In this document: positions 27,592 to 35,539 of the stretch, piece by piece
How the letters are laid out: the number at the start of each line of letters is the position of its first letter
Numbering within the stretch: position 1 is the first letter of the stretch
Source of the DNA: Propionivibrio dicarboxylicus
GTDB taxonomy: Bacteria; Pseudomonadota; Gammaproteobacteria; Burkholderiales; Rhodocyclaceae
Length of the DNA: 64,000 nucleotides
NCBI RefSeq assembly: GCF_900099695.1
Contig: NZ_FNCY01000017.1
Span: forward strand, 29,128 to 93,127
Reading direction: 5' to 3'
Notes under the pieces: model-generated
Database searches by the model: none
What the model was told of the DNA's origin: nothing
What the model saw: the letters and a program-made list of their open reading frames with translations, nothing else
Position numbers and translations under genes: made by a program

Positions 27592-28029
27592 TCAGGACGA
27601 CGCCGGGCAGAGCGCTGCCAGCCGCTGGCGCAGCGGCGCCGGTATGTCGGTCTTGACGCGCCGGACCGGGTCGAAGCACACCAACTCCGCCTCGGCCTCG
27701 GCGGCCACCGCGCCGTCCGCCTTGCGCACGACCTGATACGAAGTCGAGAAGCGATCGACACCGATCGCGTCGATCTTCACCCCGGTCACTACAACATCGC
27801 CAAAGCCCAGCGGCGCCTTGAACCGGCAAGCGGTCGAGGCGACGACGATGGTCACGCCACCGGCCACCGATTCGTCATACTTGCCGATACGGCGATAAAG
27901 CTCGACACGCACATTCTCGACGTAGCGGAAATACCAGATGTTGTTGACGTGCCCGTTGGCATCGATCTCGCCCCAGACGACCGGCTGTTCGACCGTCACC
28001 GGAAAATCGGAAAGCATCGCGCGGACCAT
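27592..28029 (-). CDS. acyl-CoA thioesterase, 4-hydroxybenzoyl-CoA thioesterase family
   Basis: Single hot-dog-domain protein of 145 residues. The active-site segment WGEIDANGHVNNIWYFRYVE (about 19-38) is the D-x-GHVNN motif of the YbgC/4HBT group. The protein ends soon after the fold. The substrate is unknown. It is convergent with modD, 21 bases apart, and next to nhaR. AGGAGC lies upstream of the ATG. Confidence 0.82.
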   Translation of the reverse strand: MVRAMLSDFPVTVEQPVVWGEIDANGHVNNIWYFRYVENVRVELYRRIGKYDESVAGGVTIVVASTACRFKAPLGFGDVVVTGVKIDAIGVDRFSTSYQVVRKADGAVAAEAEAELVCFDPVRRVKTDIPAPLRQRLAALCPASS

Positions 28030-28110
28030 GGCCGCTCCTCTCGTGCAGGAATCATCGACACATTGTAGCCGCCGGCGGAGCGCCCCGAGGCGAGGCGAGA
28101 AACGCCGGCC

Positions 28111-29019
28111 TCAGCCCAGTCCGGCGAAAAGCTCGCGGCGGGCCGCCGAGATGATTGCCTTGACGGCGGGATGCGTCAGCCGGCGCTCGACCGAAATGGC
28201 GAAGAATTGCTCGACGACATCGCCGGTCCGGCCGATCTCGACGACGCCATACTGCTGGCATACCTCCGTGGCAATCACGAGCGGCGCGGCAAAGATGCCG
28301 ACGCCAACCTTGCCGAACGCCTTGAGCAGGGCGCCGTCGTCGAACTCGCCGACCGATCGGGGCCGGACTGCCTGCTTCTCGAACCAGCGCAGCAGATGCG
28401 CCCGCACGGCCGCGTCCTTGCCCGGAAGCAGCATCGGCGCGCCGTCCATGCAGGACGGGAATTCCCCCTTCAACTTGCCAGCCAGCTTCTTCGACGCAAA
28501 AAATGACATTGGCGATTCGCCGAGCAAGTGGCTGAACCCACGGATACCGAGATTCTGAGGAATCGGGCTGTCTGCGATGACAATATCCTGGTTAAGGATG
28601 GCCAACTCGGCCAGCAAAGTCGACAGTTTCCCTTCCTGACACTGGATGAAGGGCGGATTCTTCATGCGAACGGCCGGTTCAAGCAGGCGATAGGCGATCG
28701 ACTTCGGCACGGCATCGGAAACACCGACGCGAAACGACGGGGGGCGCCCGGCAGTCGGCTGGTCGATGATCTCCTGCAACTCCTCGCCGATCGAGAATAT
28801 ACGATCCGCATAGTCAAAGACGACGCGCCCGGACTCCGATAAATCCAGGCGATGGCCGACACGATCGAAGAGTTTGTAGCCGAGGACATCCTCGAAATAG
28901 GTGATCTGGCCGCTGACGGTCTGCGGCGTCAGATGCAGCCGCTCGCCTGCGCGCGAGATTCCTCCGGACTTGGCAACCATCCAGAAGTAGTACAAATGCT
29001 TGTAATTGAGCGCACTCAT
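28111..29019 (-). CDS. nhaR: NhaR-type LysR-family transcriptional activator
   Basis: LysR regulator of 302 residues. The N-terminal HTH, MSALNYKHLYYFWMVAKSGG through ERLHLTPQTVSGQI (about 1-40; fragments shown), closely matches NhaR, the Na+-responsive activator of the NhaA antiporter. The effector domain is also NhaR-like (VGVSDAVPKSIAYRLLEPA). No nhaA is in the window. It is divergent from the TerC-Usp gene, so that gene is its likely target, with repeated ATTCGAA boxes between them. Confidence 0.88.
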   Translation of the reverse strand: MSALNYKHLYYFWMVAKSGGISRAGERLHLTPQTVSGQITYFEDVLGYKLFDRVGHRLDLSESGRVVFDYADRIFSIGEELQEIIDQPTAGRPPSFRVGVSDAVPKSIAYRLLEPAVRMKNPPFIQCQEGKLSTLLAELAILNQDIVIADSPIPQNLGIRGFSHLLGESPMSFFASKKLAGKLKGEFPSCMDGAPMLLPGKDAAVRAHLLRWFEKQAVRPRSVGEFDDGALLKAFGKVGVGIFAAPLVIATEVCQQYGVVEIGRTGDVVEQFFAISVERRLTHPAVKAIISAARRELFAGLG

Positions 29020-29040
29020 GGATTCACCGTCTTTCGGTTT

Positions 29041-29069
29041 ATTCGAAAAACATTTTAATTATATTCGAA
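29041..29069. promoter_or_regulatory. repeated ATTCGAA boxes between nhaR and terC
   Basis: ATTCGAA occurs at 29041-29047 and 29063-29069, a 22-base step (about two helical turns) in the AT-rich part of the divergent gap. A related TTCGG lies just to the left. This is a plausible NhaR operator; similarity to a known NhaR site was not checked. Confidence 0.45.
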
Positions 29070-29216
29070 TTTACAAGAAGATCGATCGCCCCTAATGTGG
29101 CTGCAACGACCGGAGAGATGACAGCAACAGCGGGAAGCGGCAGGCGGCAACACGCCACGACATCCCGGTACGGCTGAAATGCATCGAATCCGTCAGCCAT
29201 TGAGGAGGTGTGCCAA

Positions 29217-30488
29217 ATGGAATTTCTCAGCTTCGAATTCTTCGCCGCCCTGGCGGCCATCGTCGCCATCGATCTGGTGCTTGCCGGCGACAACGCAATC
29301 GTCATTGCCCTCGCCGCACGCAACGTCCGCAAGGACTTGCAGAAGCGCGCGATGATCTGGGGCGCCGGCGCCGCCGTGGTAATGCGGGCGGCGATGACCA
29401 TCGCCGTGGTGTGGTTGCTCAGCATCCCCGGACTCCTGTTCGGCGGCGGCGTGCTGCTTGCGTGGATCGCCTTCAAGCTGCTGCTGCCCGAAAACGGACA
29501 CGGCAGCAGCGAAAAGAACATCGCCGCCCCGGCGTCGTTCTGGGCCGCGATCCGGACGATCGTCGTCGCCGACGTCGTCATGGGCGTCGACAACGTCCTC
29601 GGCGTCGCCGGCGCCGCGCACGGCGACTTCATCCTGGTGGTCGCCGGCCTGCTGATCAGCGTTCCTATCCTGGTCTGGGGCAGTTCCTTCCTGCTCAAGT
29701 ACATCGAGCGCTACCCGGTCATCATGTATCTCGGCGCCAGCGTGCTGGCGCTGACCGCGGCGAAGATGATCGCCTCCGAACCCTTCCTCAAGCGGCAACT
29801 CGCCGACGCACCGATCGCCACCTTCCTGCTCTACGCGACGGTCATCGGTGGCGTGCTGTGGGCAGGATTCGTGCATAACCACCGCAGGATCGAGTCGAAG
29901 ATCAGCGCGAGGGTCTCCGACTTTAGCGCCCGCAGTCGCCGGGCATCTGACTCGCACGCTTGTCAAGGAGATCTCATCATGAGAAAGATACTGGTTCCGA
30001 TCGCTGGTGCTGAAAACGCGACCCTGGTCGTCCCTCACCTGATTCGCGAATTCCGCGCAAATCCGGCCCTCCGGATTCATCTGCTCAACGTGCAGCCGCG
30101 CTTCTCCGCCTATGTCACGCGCTTCATCGGCAAGACCGACCTGAAGGAATACACGCAGTCGCAGGGCCGGGCAGCCCTTGCAGCGGCGCAGAAGGCGCTC
30201 GACGCCGCCGACGTTCCTCACACCTCGCACATCGAGGTCGGCGACAAGGCCGCGGTGATCGCCCGGATGGCGGAAGACCTGCATTGCGATCACATCGTCA
30301 TGAGCACCGCGCGCAAGAACACGCTGACCCGAATGGTCGAAGACTCGGTCACCAACCGGGTGCTCGAACTGACGACGGTGCCGGTCGAAATGATTGCCGG
30401 TGCGCCGCCGTCGAACATCGAGCGCTACGGCATTCCGGCCGCGCTGGCGAGCATCCTCGGCCTCGTGTTCCTCGCCGCTGCGGAGTGA
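29217..30488 (+). CDS. TerC-family membrane protein fused in frame to a universal-stress-protein domain
   Basis: The first 230 residues are a TerC/YjbE-type metal-transport protein with acidic membrane motifs DLVLAGDNAIVIAL and DVVMGVDNVLGVAG. A hydrophilic linker follows, then a UspA domain starting MRKILVPIAG at residue 255, then a hydrophobic C-terminal helix. The Usp glycine motif for ATP (GxxGx9G) is not kept, as STARKNTLTRMVEDSVTNRV lacks the glycines. There is no stop between the parts, yet AAGGAG and ATG occur exactly at the Usp start, so the second half may also be made alone. The ATG at 29217 follows GAGGAGG. Mn or other metal export is known for TerC relatives; the cargo here is unknown. 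Confidence 0.82.
   Translation: MEFLSFEFFAALAAIVAIDLVLAGDNAIVIALAARNVRKDLQKRAMIWGAGAAVVMRAAMTIAVVWLLSIPGLLFGGGVLLAWIAFKLLLPENGHGSSEKNIAAPASFWAAIRTIVVADVVMGVDNVLGVAGAAHGDFILVVAGLLISVPILVWGSSFLLKYIERYPVIMYLGASVLALTAAKMIASEPFLKRQLADAPIATFLLYATVIGGVLWAGFVHNHRRIESKISARVSDFSARSRRASDSHACQGDLIMRKILVPIAGAENATLVVPHLIREFRANPALRIHLLNVQPRFSAYVTRFIGKTDLKEYTQSQGRAALAAAQKALDAADVPHTSHIEVGDKAAVIARMAEDLHCDHIVMSTARKNTLTRMVEDSVTNRVLELTTVPVEMIAGAPPSNIERYGIPAALASILGLVFLAAAE
29965..29981 (+). promoter_or_regulatory. internal ribosome site and start for the Usp domain
   Basis: AAGGAG (29965-29970), eight bases of spacer, then ATG (29979-29981), in frame inside the terC reading frame. It marks the exact beginning of the UspA homology. 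It suggests either a second product of 169 residues or a recent loss of the terC stop. Confidence 0.6.
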
Positions 30489-30542
30489 GTCGCCATGCGC
30501 CGCACGAAGCGAAGTGTCCGGCATAAAGCAGCGACGCGTTTC

Positions 30543-30610
30543 GGGGCGGCCGCTTCGCCCCGGCCCTGGCGATGCCCGGCGCCCCCCTCGCCGGCGTCGC
30601 CGGGGGGTGC
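30543..30610. other. GC-rich hairpins in the convergent gap
   Basis: GGGGCG...CGCCCC near 30543-30561 and GCCCCCC...GGGGGGTGC at 30581-30610 can form two hairpins between the TerC-Usp gene and the convergent DMT permease. There is no T run, so intrinsic termination is uncertain. Confidence 0.35.
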
Positions 30611-30621
30611 GGGGCCGGACG

Positions 30622-31530
30622 CTACTTGCGGCTGACCATGAAGACGCCGAACAGCACCATCGCCGTACCGGCGGCCTGCGCCAGCGACATCGGCTCGCCG
30701 AGGATCCACCAGCCGAAGAAAATGGTCAGCACCGGACCGAGCGTACCGATCAGCACCGAGCGCGCGATGCCGATCCGCCGGATCGATGCGGACTGCATGA
30801 ACATCGGCAGCACCGTCGAGAAGACGACGATGGCAATCACATAGCCGTAGATGCTGGCGGGAAGGTCGTAGGCGCTGAGCGGCTGGCTGACCAGCGAATG
30901 GAACGCCGCGGCCAGGGTCGAGACGATCATCACGAGCGCCGTGAAACGGGTCGAACCGAGGCGCGAAATCATCGGGCCGCTGCCCGACAGGTAGAGCGAA
31001 TAGGTCACCGACGAGCCGAAGACGAGTAGGCTGCCGACAATCACCTTCTGCATGTCGCCGGAAAACTCGAGATCGTGAACGAAGGCGAGGCCGATGCCGA
31101 CATAGGACAACAACAAGGCGGCGATCTCACGCCGCTCGAGCCGTTTGCCCATGAAGAAGACGCCGATCAGGATCGTCAGGGTCGGATAGGTGAACAGGAT
31201 CAGACGCTCCAAGCCGGCGGAAACGTACTGCAGTCCGAGAAAATCGAACAGGCTGGCGCCGTAGTAGCCGAGCAGACCGAGGACGACCAGCATGCCCCAA
31301 TCGCGGCGCGTCAGCGGCGGCGCGGCGCGGCTCGACGTGATGCCGAGCCAGACGAAGGCCGGCAATGAAAGCAGCATGCGCAATGACAGGAGCGTCACCG
31401 GACCGACCGGCGCCGCGCCCGGGGCGGTATAGGCCAGCTTGATCAGGATCGCCTTGAACGAGAAGCCGAAGGCCGCCAGGATGGCAAGGCCGACGCCGAT
31501 GCGGTCGGAAGACCAGTTTTTCCAGAACAT
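30622..31530 (-). CDS. EamA/DMT-family transporter
   Basis: Inner-membrane permease of 302 residues with ten predicted helices in two EamA repeats, the second ending in the family segment LGPVLTIFFGWWILGEPMS. The ATG at 31530 is preferred over a TTG four codons upstream. Substrate unknown; such proteins export amino acids, nucleobases or other metabolites. It lies alone, in the same direction as the Mo-enzyme operon but 256 bases downstream of it; a shared transcript is possible but not indicated. Confidence 0.85.
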   Translation of the reverse strand: MFWKNWSSDRIGVGLAILAAFGFSFKAILIKLAYTAPGAAPVGPVTLLSLRMLLSLPAFVWLGITSSRAAPPLTRRDWGMLVVLGLLGYYGASLFDFLGLQYVSAGLERLILFTYPTLTILIGVFFMGKRLERREIAALLLSYVGIGLAFVHDLEFSGDMQKVIVGSLLVFGSSVTYSLYLSGSGPMISRLGSTRFTALVMIVSTLAAAFHSLVSQPLSAYDLPASIYGYVIAIVVFSTVLPMFMQSASIRRIGIARSVLIGTLGPVLTIFFGWWILGEPMSLAQAAGTAMVLFGVFMVSRK

Positions 31531-31786
31531 ATCGCCACACAATCACGCCCGGGAGCGCACCTACCCGCGCCCCGATCGTCATACATCCGCCGAAACCGGC
31601 AACCCCGGCATACTACACCCGCTGCACCGGCGAACGTCATGGGCATGTCGCCGGAGATCGGACGCGACTGCCGGACCCGGGGTTCCGGACACGGCGCAAA
31701 GCAGCCCCGCCCGGCAAGCGGCGTTGAAAGAGACGAGGCTGGGCGGCAGGCGGAAAATCCATCCCGCCGCCCGCAGACGCTGCCGC

Positions 31787-32635
31787 CTACTTCGCCTTGA
31801 GCACCAGTTCGCCGAGGTTCTGGCTGGCGAAGGCACGCACTGCCAACTCGAGCGGCGCATAGCCAACATGCTCGACGTTGACGACGTAGCCCTCGTTGGT
31901 CTCGAGATCGCGGAAGGTGAAGTCGCCGAAGCAATCGGTCAGCGTCTCCTCGATCTTCTTGCCGGTGGCATCCTTCAGCACGACCTTGACACCCGAAGCG
32001 CATTCGCTGCCGCGGTTCGAGAACAGCACTTCGCCGGCGATGAACACTTTCGGCAGACCCGAGTAACACACCGACGGGCCGGTCCCGAATTCGGGCTTCA
32101 GGGCTTCGAGCTTGCCGGCCTTCTCGGCCAGCATGCGCGACACCGGGCTCGTCACATCATCGAGATCGCCGAAGACCAGCGCACCGGTCGGGCACACCTC
32201 GGCGCAGCGCGTGGTCTTCTCGCCGGCATCGAGCATATGCGCGCACATCGTGCACTTTTGCGGCAGGTCGGCATCCTGGTTCCAGTAGACGACGCCGTAC
32301 GGGCAGGCATCGACCATGGCCTTGCAACCCTTGGCCTTGACCGGATCGATGATGACGATGCCGTCGGCGCGACGATAGACCGCCCCTTCCGGCGCCACCT
32401 TGGCGCAGGCCAGCGAGTTGCAGTGCTGGCACAGTACCGGCACGTAATCGACCTTGACCTTGGTGCCGGACCCTTGTTCGACTTCCTTCACGCGGATCCA
32501 GCTGTGCCCGCCGTGCGGCTGAGCCGCCGCCGTGGGCAGATGGTCGTTGCCGACAAACTCGTCCTTGCAGGCGAGAAAGCAGGAGTGGCACCCCGTGCAC
32601 TTTTCAATATCAATTCCAATTCCAAATCGAGCCAT
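31787..32635 (-). CDS. transhydroxylase/resorcinol-hydroxylase-type iron-sulfur small subunit
   Basis: Electron-transfer subunit (282 residues) of the Mo enzyme encoded just upstream. Residues 1-185 carry ferredoxin-type cysteine sets, C-x2-C-x2-C-x3-C (13-23), CQHCNSLAC, ACPYGVVYWN and CTMCAH...CAEVCPTGA, enough for three or four [4Fe-4S] clusters. The last 85 residues form a carboxypeptidase-regulatory-like beta domain (GVKVVLKDATGKKIEETLTD). That C-terminal domain and the GIVIIDPVKAKGCK segment match the beta subunit of Pelobacter pyrogallol-phloroglucinol transhydroxylase (AthS). The ATG at 32635 has GGGGAG upstream; a start 30 bases earlier is possible. Cytoplasmic, no signal. Confidence 0.86.
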   Translation of the reverse strand: MARFGIGIDIEKCTGCHSCFLACKDEFVGNDHLPTAAAQPHGGHSWIRVKEVEQGSGTKVKVDYVPVLCQHCNSLACAKVAPEGAVYRRADGIVIIDPVKAKGCKAMVDACPYGVVYWNQDADLPQKCTMCAHMLDAGEKTTRCAEVCPTGALVFGDLDDVTSPVSRMLAEKAGKLEALKPEFGTGPSVCYSGLPKVFIAGEVLFSNRGSECASGVKVVLKDATGKKIEETLTDCFGDFTFRDLETNEGYVVNVEHVGYAPLELAVRAFASQNLGELVLKAK

Positions 32636-32639
32636 TTCC

Positions 32640-35171
32640 TTACACTCCCCACTTTCTGATTTCAACGAGGCATGAATTCGGCGCCATGCCCGGTACGTTC
32701 TTCGACAACATGCGTGACGGCGTCAGCAAGGTGACGCAACCGCCGCGGTCGGTCGAACCCGGCTTGCCCGGCACCAACGGATCGTACTTCGCGCCCGAGG
32801 CGTAGCTGTGGATGACACCGGGCTGGACACGCTCGGTCACGACGGCGCTGCCGAGCACCGAACCGCGATCGTTATAAAGCTCGACGATGTCGCCGTTGCT
32901 GATGTTGCGTGCCTTGGCATCGGCCGGATTGAGGCGGATCGGCCACCAGCGGTACCCGTTCTTTTCGACGCGGTGCAGCGGAATCTCATCGACCCAGGTC
33001 GTATGATTGTCATAAGCCGTGTGGAACGAAAAGCGCGGATGCGGGCTGATCAGTTGCAGCGGGTACTGCTTGAACAGTTCGCTGTCATAGCCTTCCCAGG
33101 ACGCATGGAAGCTCGGCACGATGCTGCGCTCGGTGTCGTCCGGGAACGCCTTCTTGAGACTTTCCGAAGCGAACTCGATCTTGCCGGAATAGGTGCCGAG
33201 TTCCTTGGCCTTGTCGGTGCCGCGCTTCGGGTTGCCGGTATCGGGCGTATCGACGTCACGCCCTTCGGCATACCAGCGCAGGCTCGGCGTCGACTTGTAG
33301 TCGTCGGGCACCGGCACCAGGTGGTAGCCCTTCTGGTTGAACTCGTCCCAGCTCACCGTCTTTGCCACGTCCGACGATTCGTAGAAGAGCTTGGCCCAAT
33401 CGTCCTCGCTGTTGCCCTCGGTGAATAGCTCCTTCATGCCGAGCCGGTCGGAGAGCAGCGTGAAGATCTCGTAGTCGGACTTCGACTCGCCCAGCGGTTC
33501 GACCGCCTTCTGTTGGCGCACGATGACGCGGTAATTGTTGCCGATATGCGCGTTGGTCGTGTAGCCGCCGCAAGCCGCCCATTCGCCGATGTCATTGCGT
33601 TCGAGGTTGGTACAGGCCGGCAGGATGACGTCGGCGAACTTCGTCTCGCTGCTGAACCAGCAATCCTGGTTCACCACGAACTCGAGGTTCTCGCTCTGGT
33701 ACATCTTCACCCACTTGTTGGTGTCGACCATGGTGCCCATGAACGAGCCGCCGTAGCGATAGAACATCTTGACCGGCGAATGTCCTTCCATCGGGTAGAT
33801 GTTGCGCTTGAACTGCTGCTCCAGGCTCTGGCCGCAGAAGCCATCGCCGAGGAAGTCTTCCTTGCCGTTCAGGATCGCTTCCGGCAGGGTCAGGCGGAAC
33901 AGGCGCTGCTTCGTCTGGTTCATCAGCGAGAGCTTGTTCTTGGCGATACCGGACTTGCCCATCTGGCCGCGCGGTTCGGCATAGGCCGGGAACCAGGTCG
34001 TCGAATCGGCCGGCGCGCCCATCGTCGCCCCCCAGATCGAGACACCCGGCTTGCCCAGGCCCTGCATCGCCTGCAGACAGACCATCATGCGCGCCCACTC
34101 GGTCCCGTAGGCGGTACGACAGGCGCCGCCTTCGCCGCCGCGGCAGCCGCTGCTCAGGCTGGTGCGCTTCGAGGCCCACTCGCGCGCCAGCGCCCGGATC
34201 TTGCGCGCCGGAATGCCCGATTCCTCGGCCGCCCATTCCGGCGTCTTGGCGCGACCGTTGTCGCTCAGGCCAAGGATGTAATCCTTGAATTCGTCGAAAC
34301 CCTGCGTCTTGTCGGCGACATATTCCTTGTCATAGATGCCTTCGGTGATCCAGACGTAGGCGATCGCCATCGCCAGCGCCGTGTCGGAACCCGGCCGCGG
34401 CGGCAGCCAGGTACCGTCCATGGCAGCGTTGGTGTAGTTGTAGAAGGGATCGATAAAGACCGTCTTGATGCCCTTTTCCTTCAGCCACTGGCGCCAGATC
34501 GCCGATTCCTGGCCGCTGTAGGTGCCGCGCGTCGTGTCCGGATCGTTCGACCAGAAGACGACCATCTCGGTGTTCTTGAGCACGTCCTCGAGCAGGTCGA
34601 ACTGTTCCGGCATGCCCAGGCGCCAGTAGAAGCCGTAGGTATGCGTCGCGCCCCAGTGCCAGCCCTCCCAGCTGTCGGTATTGTCGAGCACCGGCGTGTA
34701 GTTGAGCATGTTCATGAAGCGCGAGAACGGCCCCATCTTGTAGCCGACGACGCCCCAGTTGTGGTGCGACGAGGTCATGCCGGTGATCGACGAGCCGCCG
34801 TAGGTATCGGTCAGGCGCTTGATTTCGCCGGAAACGATGTCGAGCGCTTCGTCCCAGCTGATTTCGACATAGCCGGACTTGCCGCGATTCTGCGGGTTGC
34901 GCTCGCCCTTCGGATCGAAGTCGACACGCTTCAGCGGGCGCAGGATGCGGTTGTAGGAATCGAGCCGGTTGCGTTCGGCATGCACCGGCGGCGACAGGCG
35001 CACGGCCTTGGGCGGCGAATACTTCTTGCCGCCGGCCTCAATGGTCCAGGGCTTGTATTCCGATTCCGGAACCTGCAGAGGCCGCACGCGGACGACCTTC
35101 CCATCCTTGACGTAGACGGAGATCGGTCCGCCGTTCGTCATATTGAAATACATCTTTTCCTGGTTACTCAT
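32640..35171 (-). CDS. molybdopterin large subunit of pyrogallol-phloroglucinol transhydroxylase / resorcinol hydroxylase type
   Basis: DMSO-reductase-family catalytic subunit, 843 residues, with no Tat signal and no N-terminal [4Fe-4S] cysteines, both as in Pelobacter acidigallici transhydroxylase alpha (AthL). From memory of that enzyme, its catalytic His and Asp and the Mo-ligand Ser correspond to SSHHNWG (His about 136) and NTDSWEGWHWG (Asp166-Ser167); the same 30-residue spacing is kept. The FPAYAE segment would hold the active-site Tyr. Expected reaction: pyrogallol to phloroglucinol with 1,2,3,5-tetrahydroxybenzene as co-substrate. The related Azoarcus resorcinol hydroxylase is the alternative, but nearby phloroglucinol genes favour the former. 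GGAGG precedes the ATG. Confidence 0.86.
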   Translation of the reverse strand: MSNQEKMYFNMTNGGPISVYVKDGKVVRVRPLQVPESEYKPWTIEAGGKKYSPPKAVRLSPPVHAERNRLDSYNRILRPLKRVDFDPKGERNPQNRGKSGYVEISWDEALDIVSGEIKRLTDTYGGSSITGMTSSHHNWGVVGYKMGPFSRFMNMLNYTPVLDNTDSWEGWHWGATHTYGFYWRLGMPEQFDLLEDVLKNTEMVVFWSNDPDTTRGTYSGQESAIWRQWLKEKGIKTVFIDPFYNYTNAAMDGTWLPPRPGSDTALAMAIAYVWITEGIYDKEYVADKTQGFDEFKDYILGLSDNGRAKTPEWAAEESGIPARKIRALAREWASKRTSLSSGCRGGEGGACRTAYGTEWARMMVCLQAMQGLGKPGVSIWGATMGAPADSTTWFPAYAEPRGQMGKSGIAKNKLSLMNQTKQRLFRLTLPEAILNGKEDFLGDGFCGQSLEQQFKRNIYPMEGHSPVKMFYRYGGSFMGTMVDTNKWVKMYQSENLEFVVNQDCWFSSETKFADVILPACTNLERNDIGEWAACGGYTTNAHIGNNYRVIVRQQKAVEPLGESKSDYEIFTLLSDRLGMKELFTEGNSEDDWAKLFYESSDVAKTVSWDEFNQKGYHLVPVPDDYKSTPSLRWYAEGRDVDTPDTGNPKRGTDKAKELGTYSGKIEFASESLKKAFPDDTERSIVPSFHASWEGYDSELFKQYPLQLISPHPRFSFHTAYDNHTTWVDEIPLHRVEKNGYRWWPIRLNPADAKARNISNGDIVELYNDRGSVLGSAVVTERVQPGVIHSYASGAKYDPLVPGKPGSTDRGGCVTLLTPSRMLSKNVPGMAPNSCLVEIRKWGV

Positions 35172-35206
35172 TGTGGTTTGCCTCCATGATTCCTGCTGTC
35201 AGTTGT

Positions 35207-35539
35207 CTATTTGGGCGAGAACAGCACCATCTTCGGTTTCTTGACCATCGAAGCCACCAAATCGGTGATATTCCCAAAAGTCATGCACGCGGCCTGGCAA
35301 TGTTTCACGCAAGCCGGCAATTCGCCGTGCGAAGTTCTCTGGTGACACAAATTGCATAAATCGGTCGGAAACGGCAGGTAGGTGATTTCCATGCGCTTCT
35401 CGGAAATCTGCTGGGTGAATTCATTCACCTTGATGCCCCACTTCCCTGCCGGGTACTCGTGCTCCTGCTTGCAAGCCACTTCGCAGCTATGACAGCCGGT
35501 GCAGAATTCGTAATCGATCAACAGTCCCTGCTTTTCCAT
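35207..35539 (-). CDS. small two-cluster ferredoxin-type subunit of the second molybdoenzyme
   Basis: Iron-sulfur protein of 110 residues, much shorter than the usual 180-240 of DmsB/NrfC-like subunits. Cysteines at 13, 16, 19, 23 and at 62, 65, 77, 81 form two ferredoxin sets, with one extra at 85, so two [4Fe-4S] clusters are expected. There is no signal peptide. Its ATG overlaps the stop of the large-subunit gene (TGATG), showing translational coupling. It lies 35 bases before the transhydroxylase large subunit, so both Mo enzymes appear to be co-expressed. Confidence 0.82.
   Translation of the reverse strand: MEKQGLLIDYEFCTGCHSCEVACKQEHEYPAGKWGIKVNEFTQQISEKRMEITYLPFPTDLCNLCHQRTSHGELPACVKHCQAACMTFGNITDLVASMVKKPKMVLFSPK

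Noticed and set aside
29020..29216. Manganese (yybP-ykoY) riboswitch before the TerC gene
   Set aside because: TerC relatives can carry one, but I could not find the conserved loops or a matching secondary structure; the leader looks like a simple divergent promoter.
31787..35171. Assignment of the Mo enzyme as DMSO or thiosulfate/polysulfide reductase
   Set aside because: There is no Tat signal, no membrane anchor subunit, no N-terminal Fe-S cysteines in the large subunit, and the small subunit has the beta domain of transhydroxylases.
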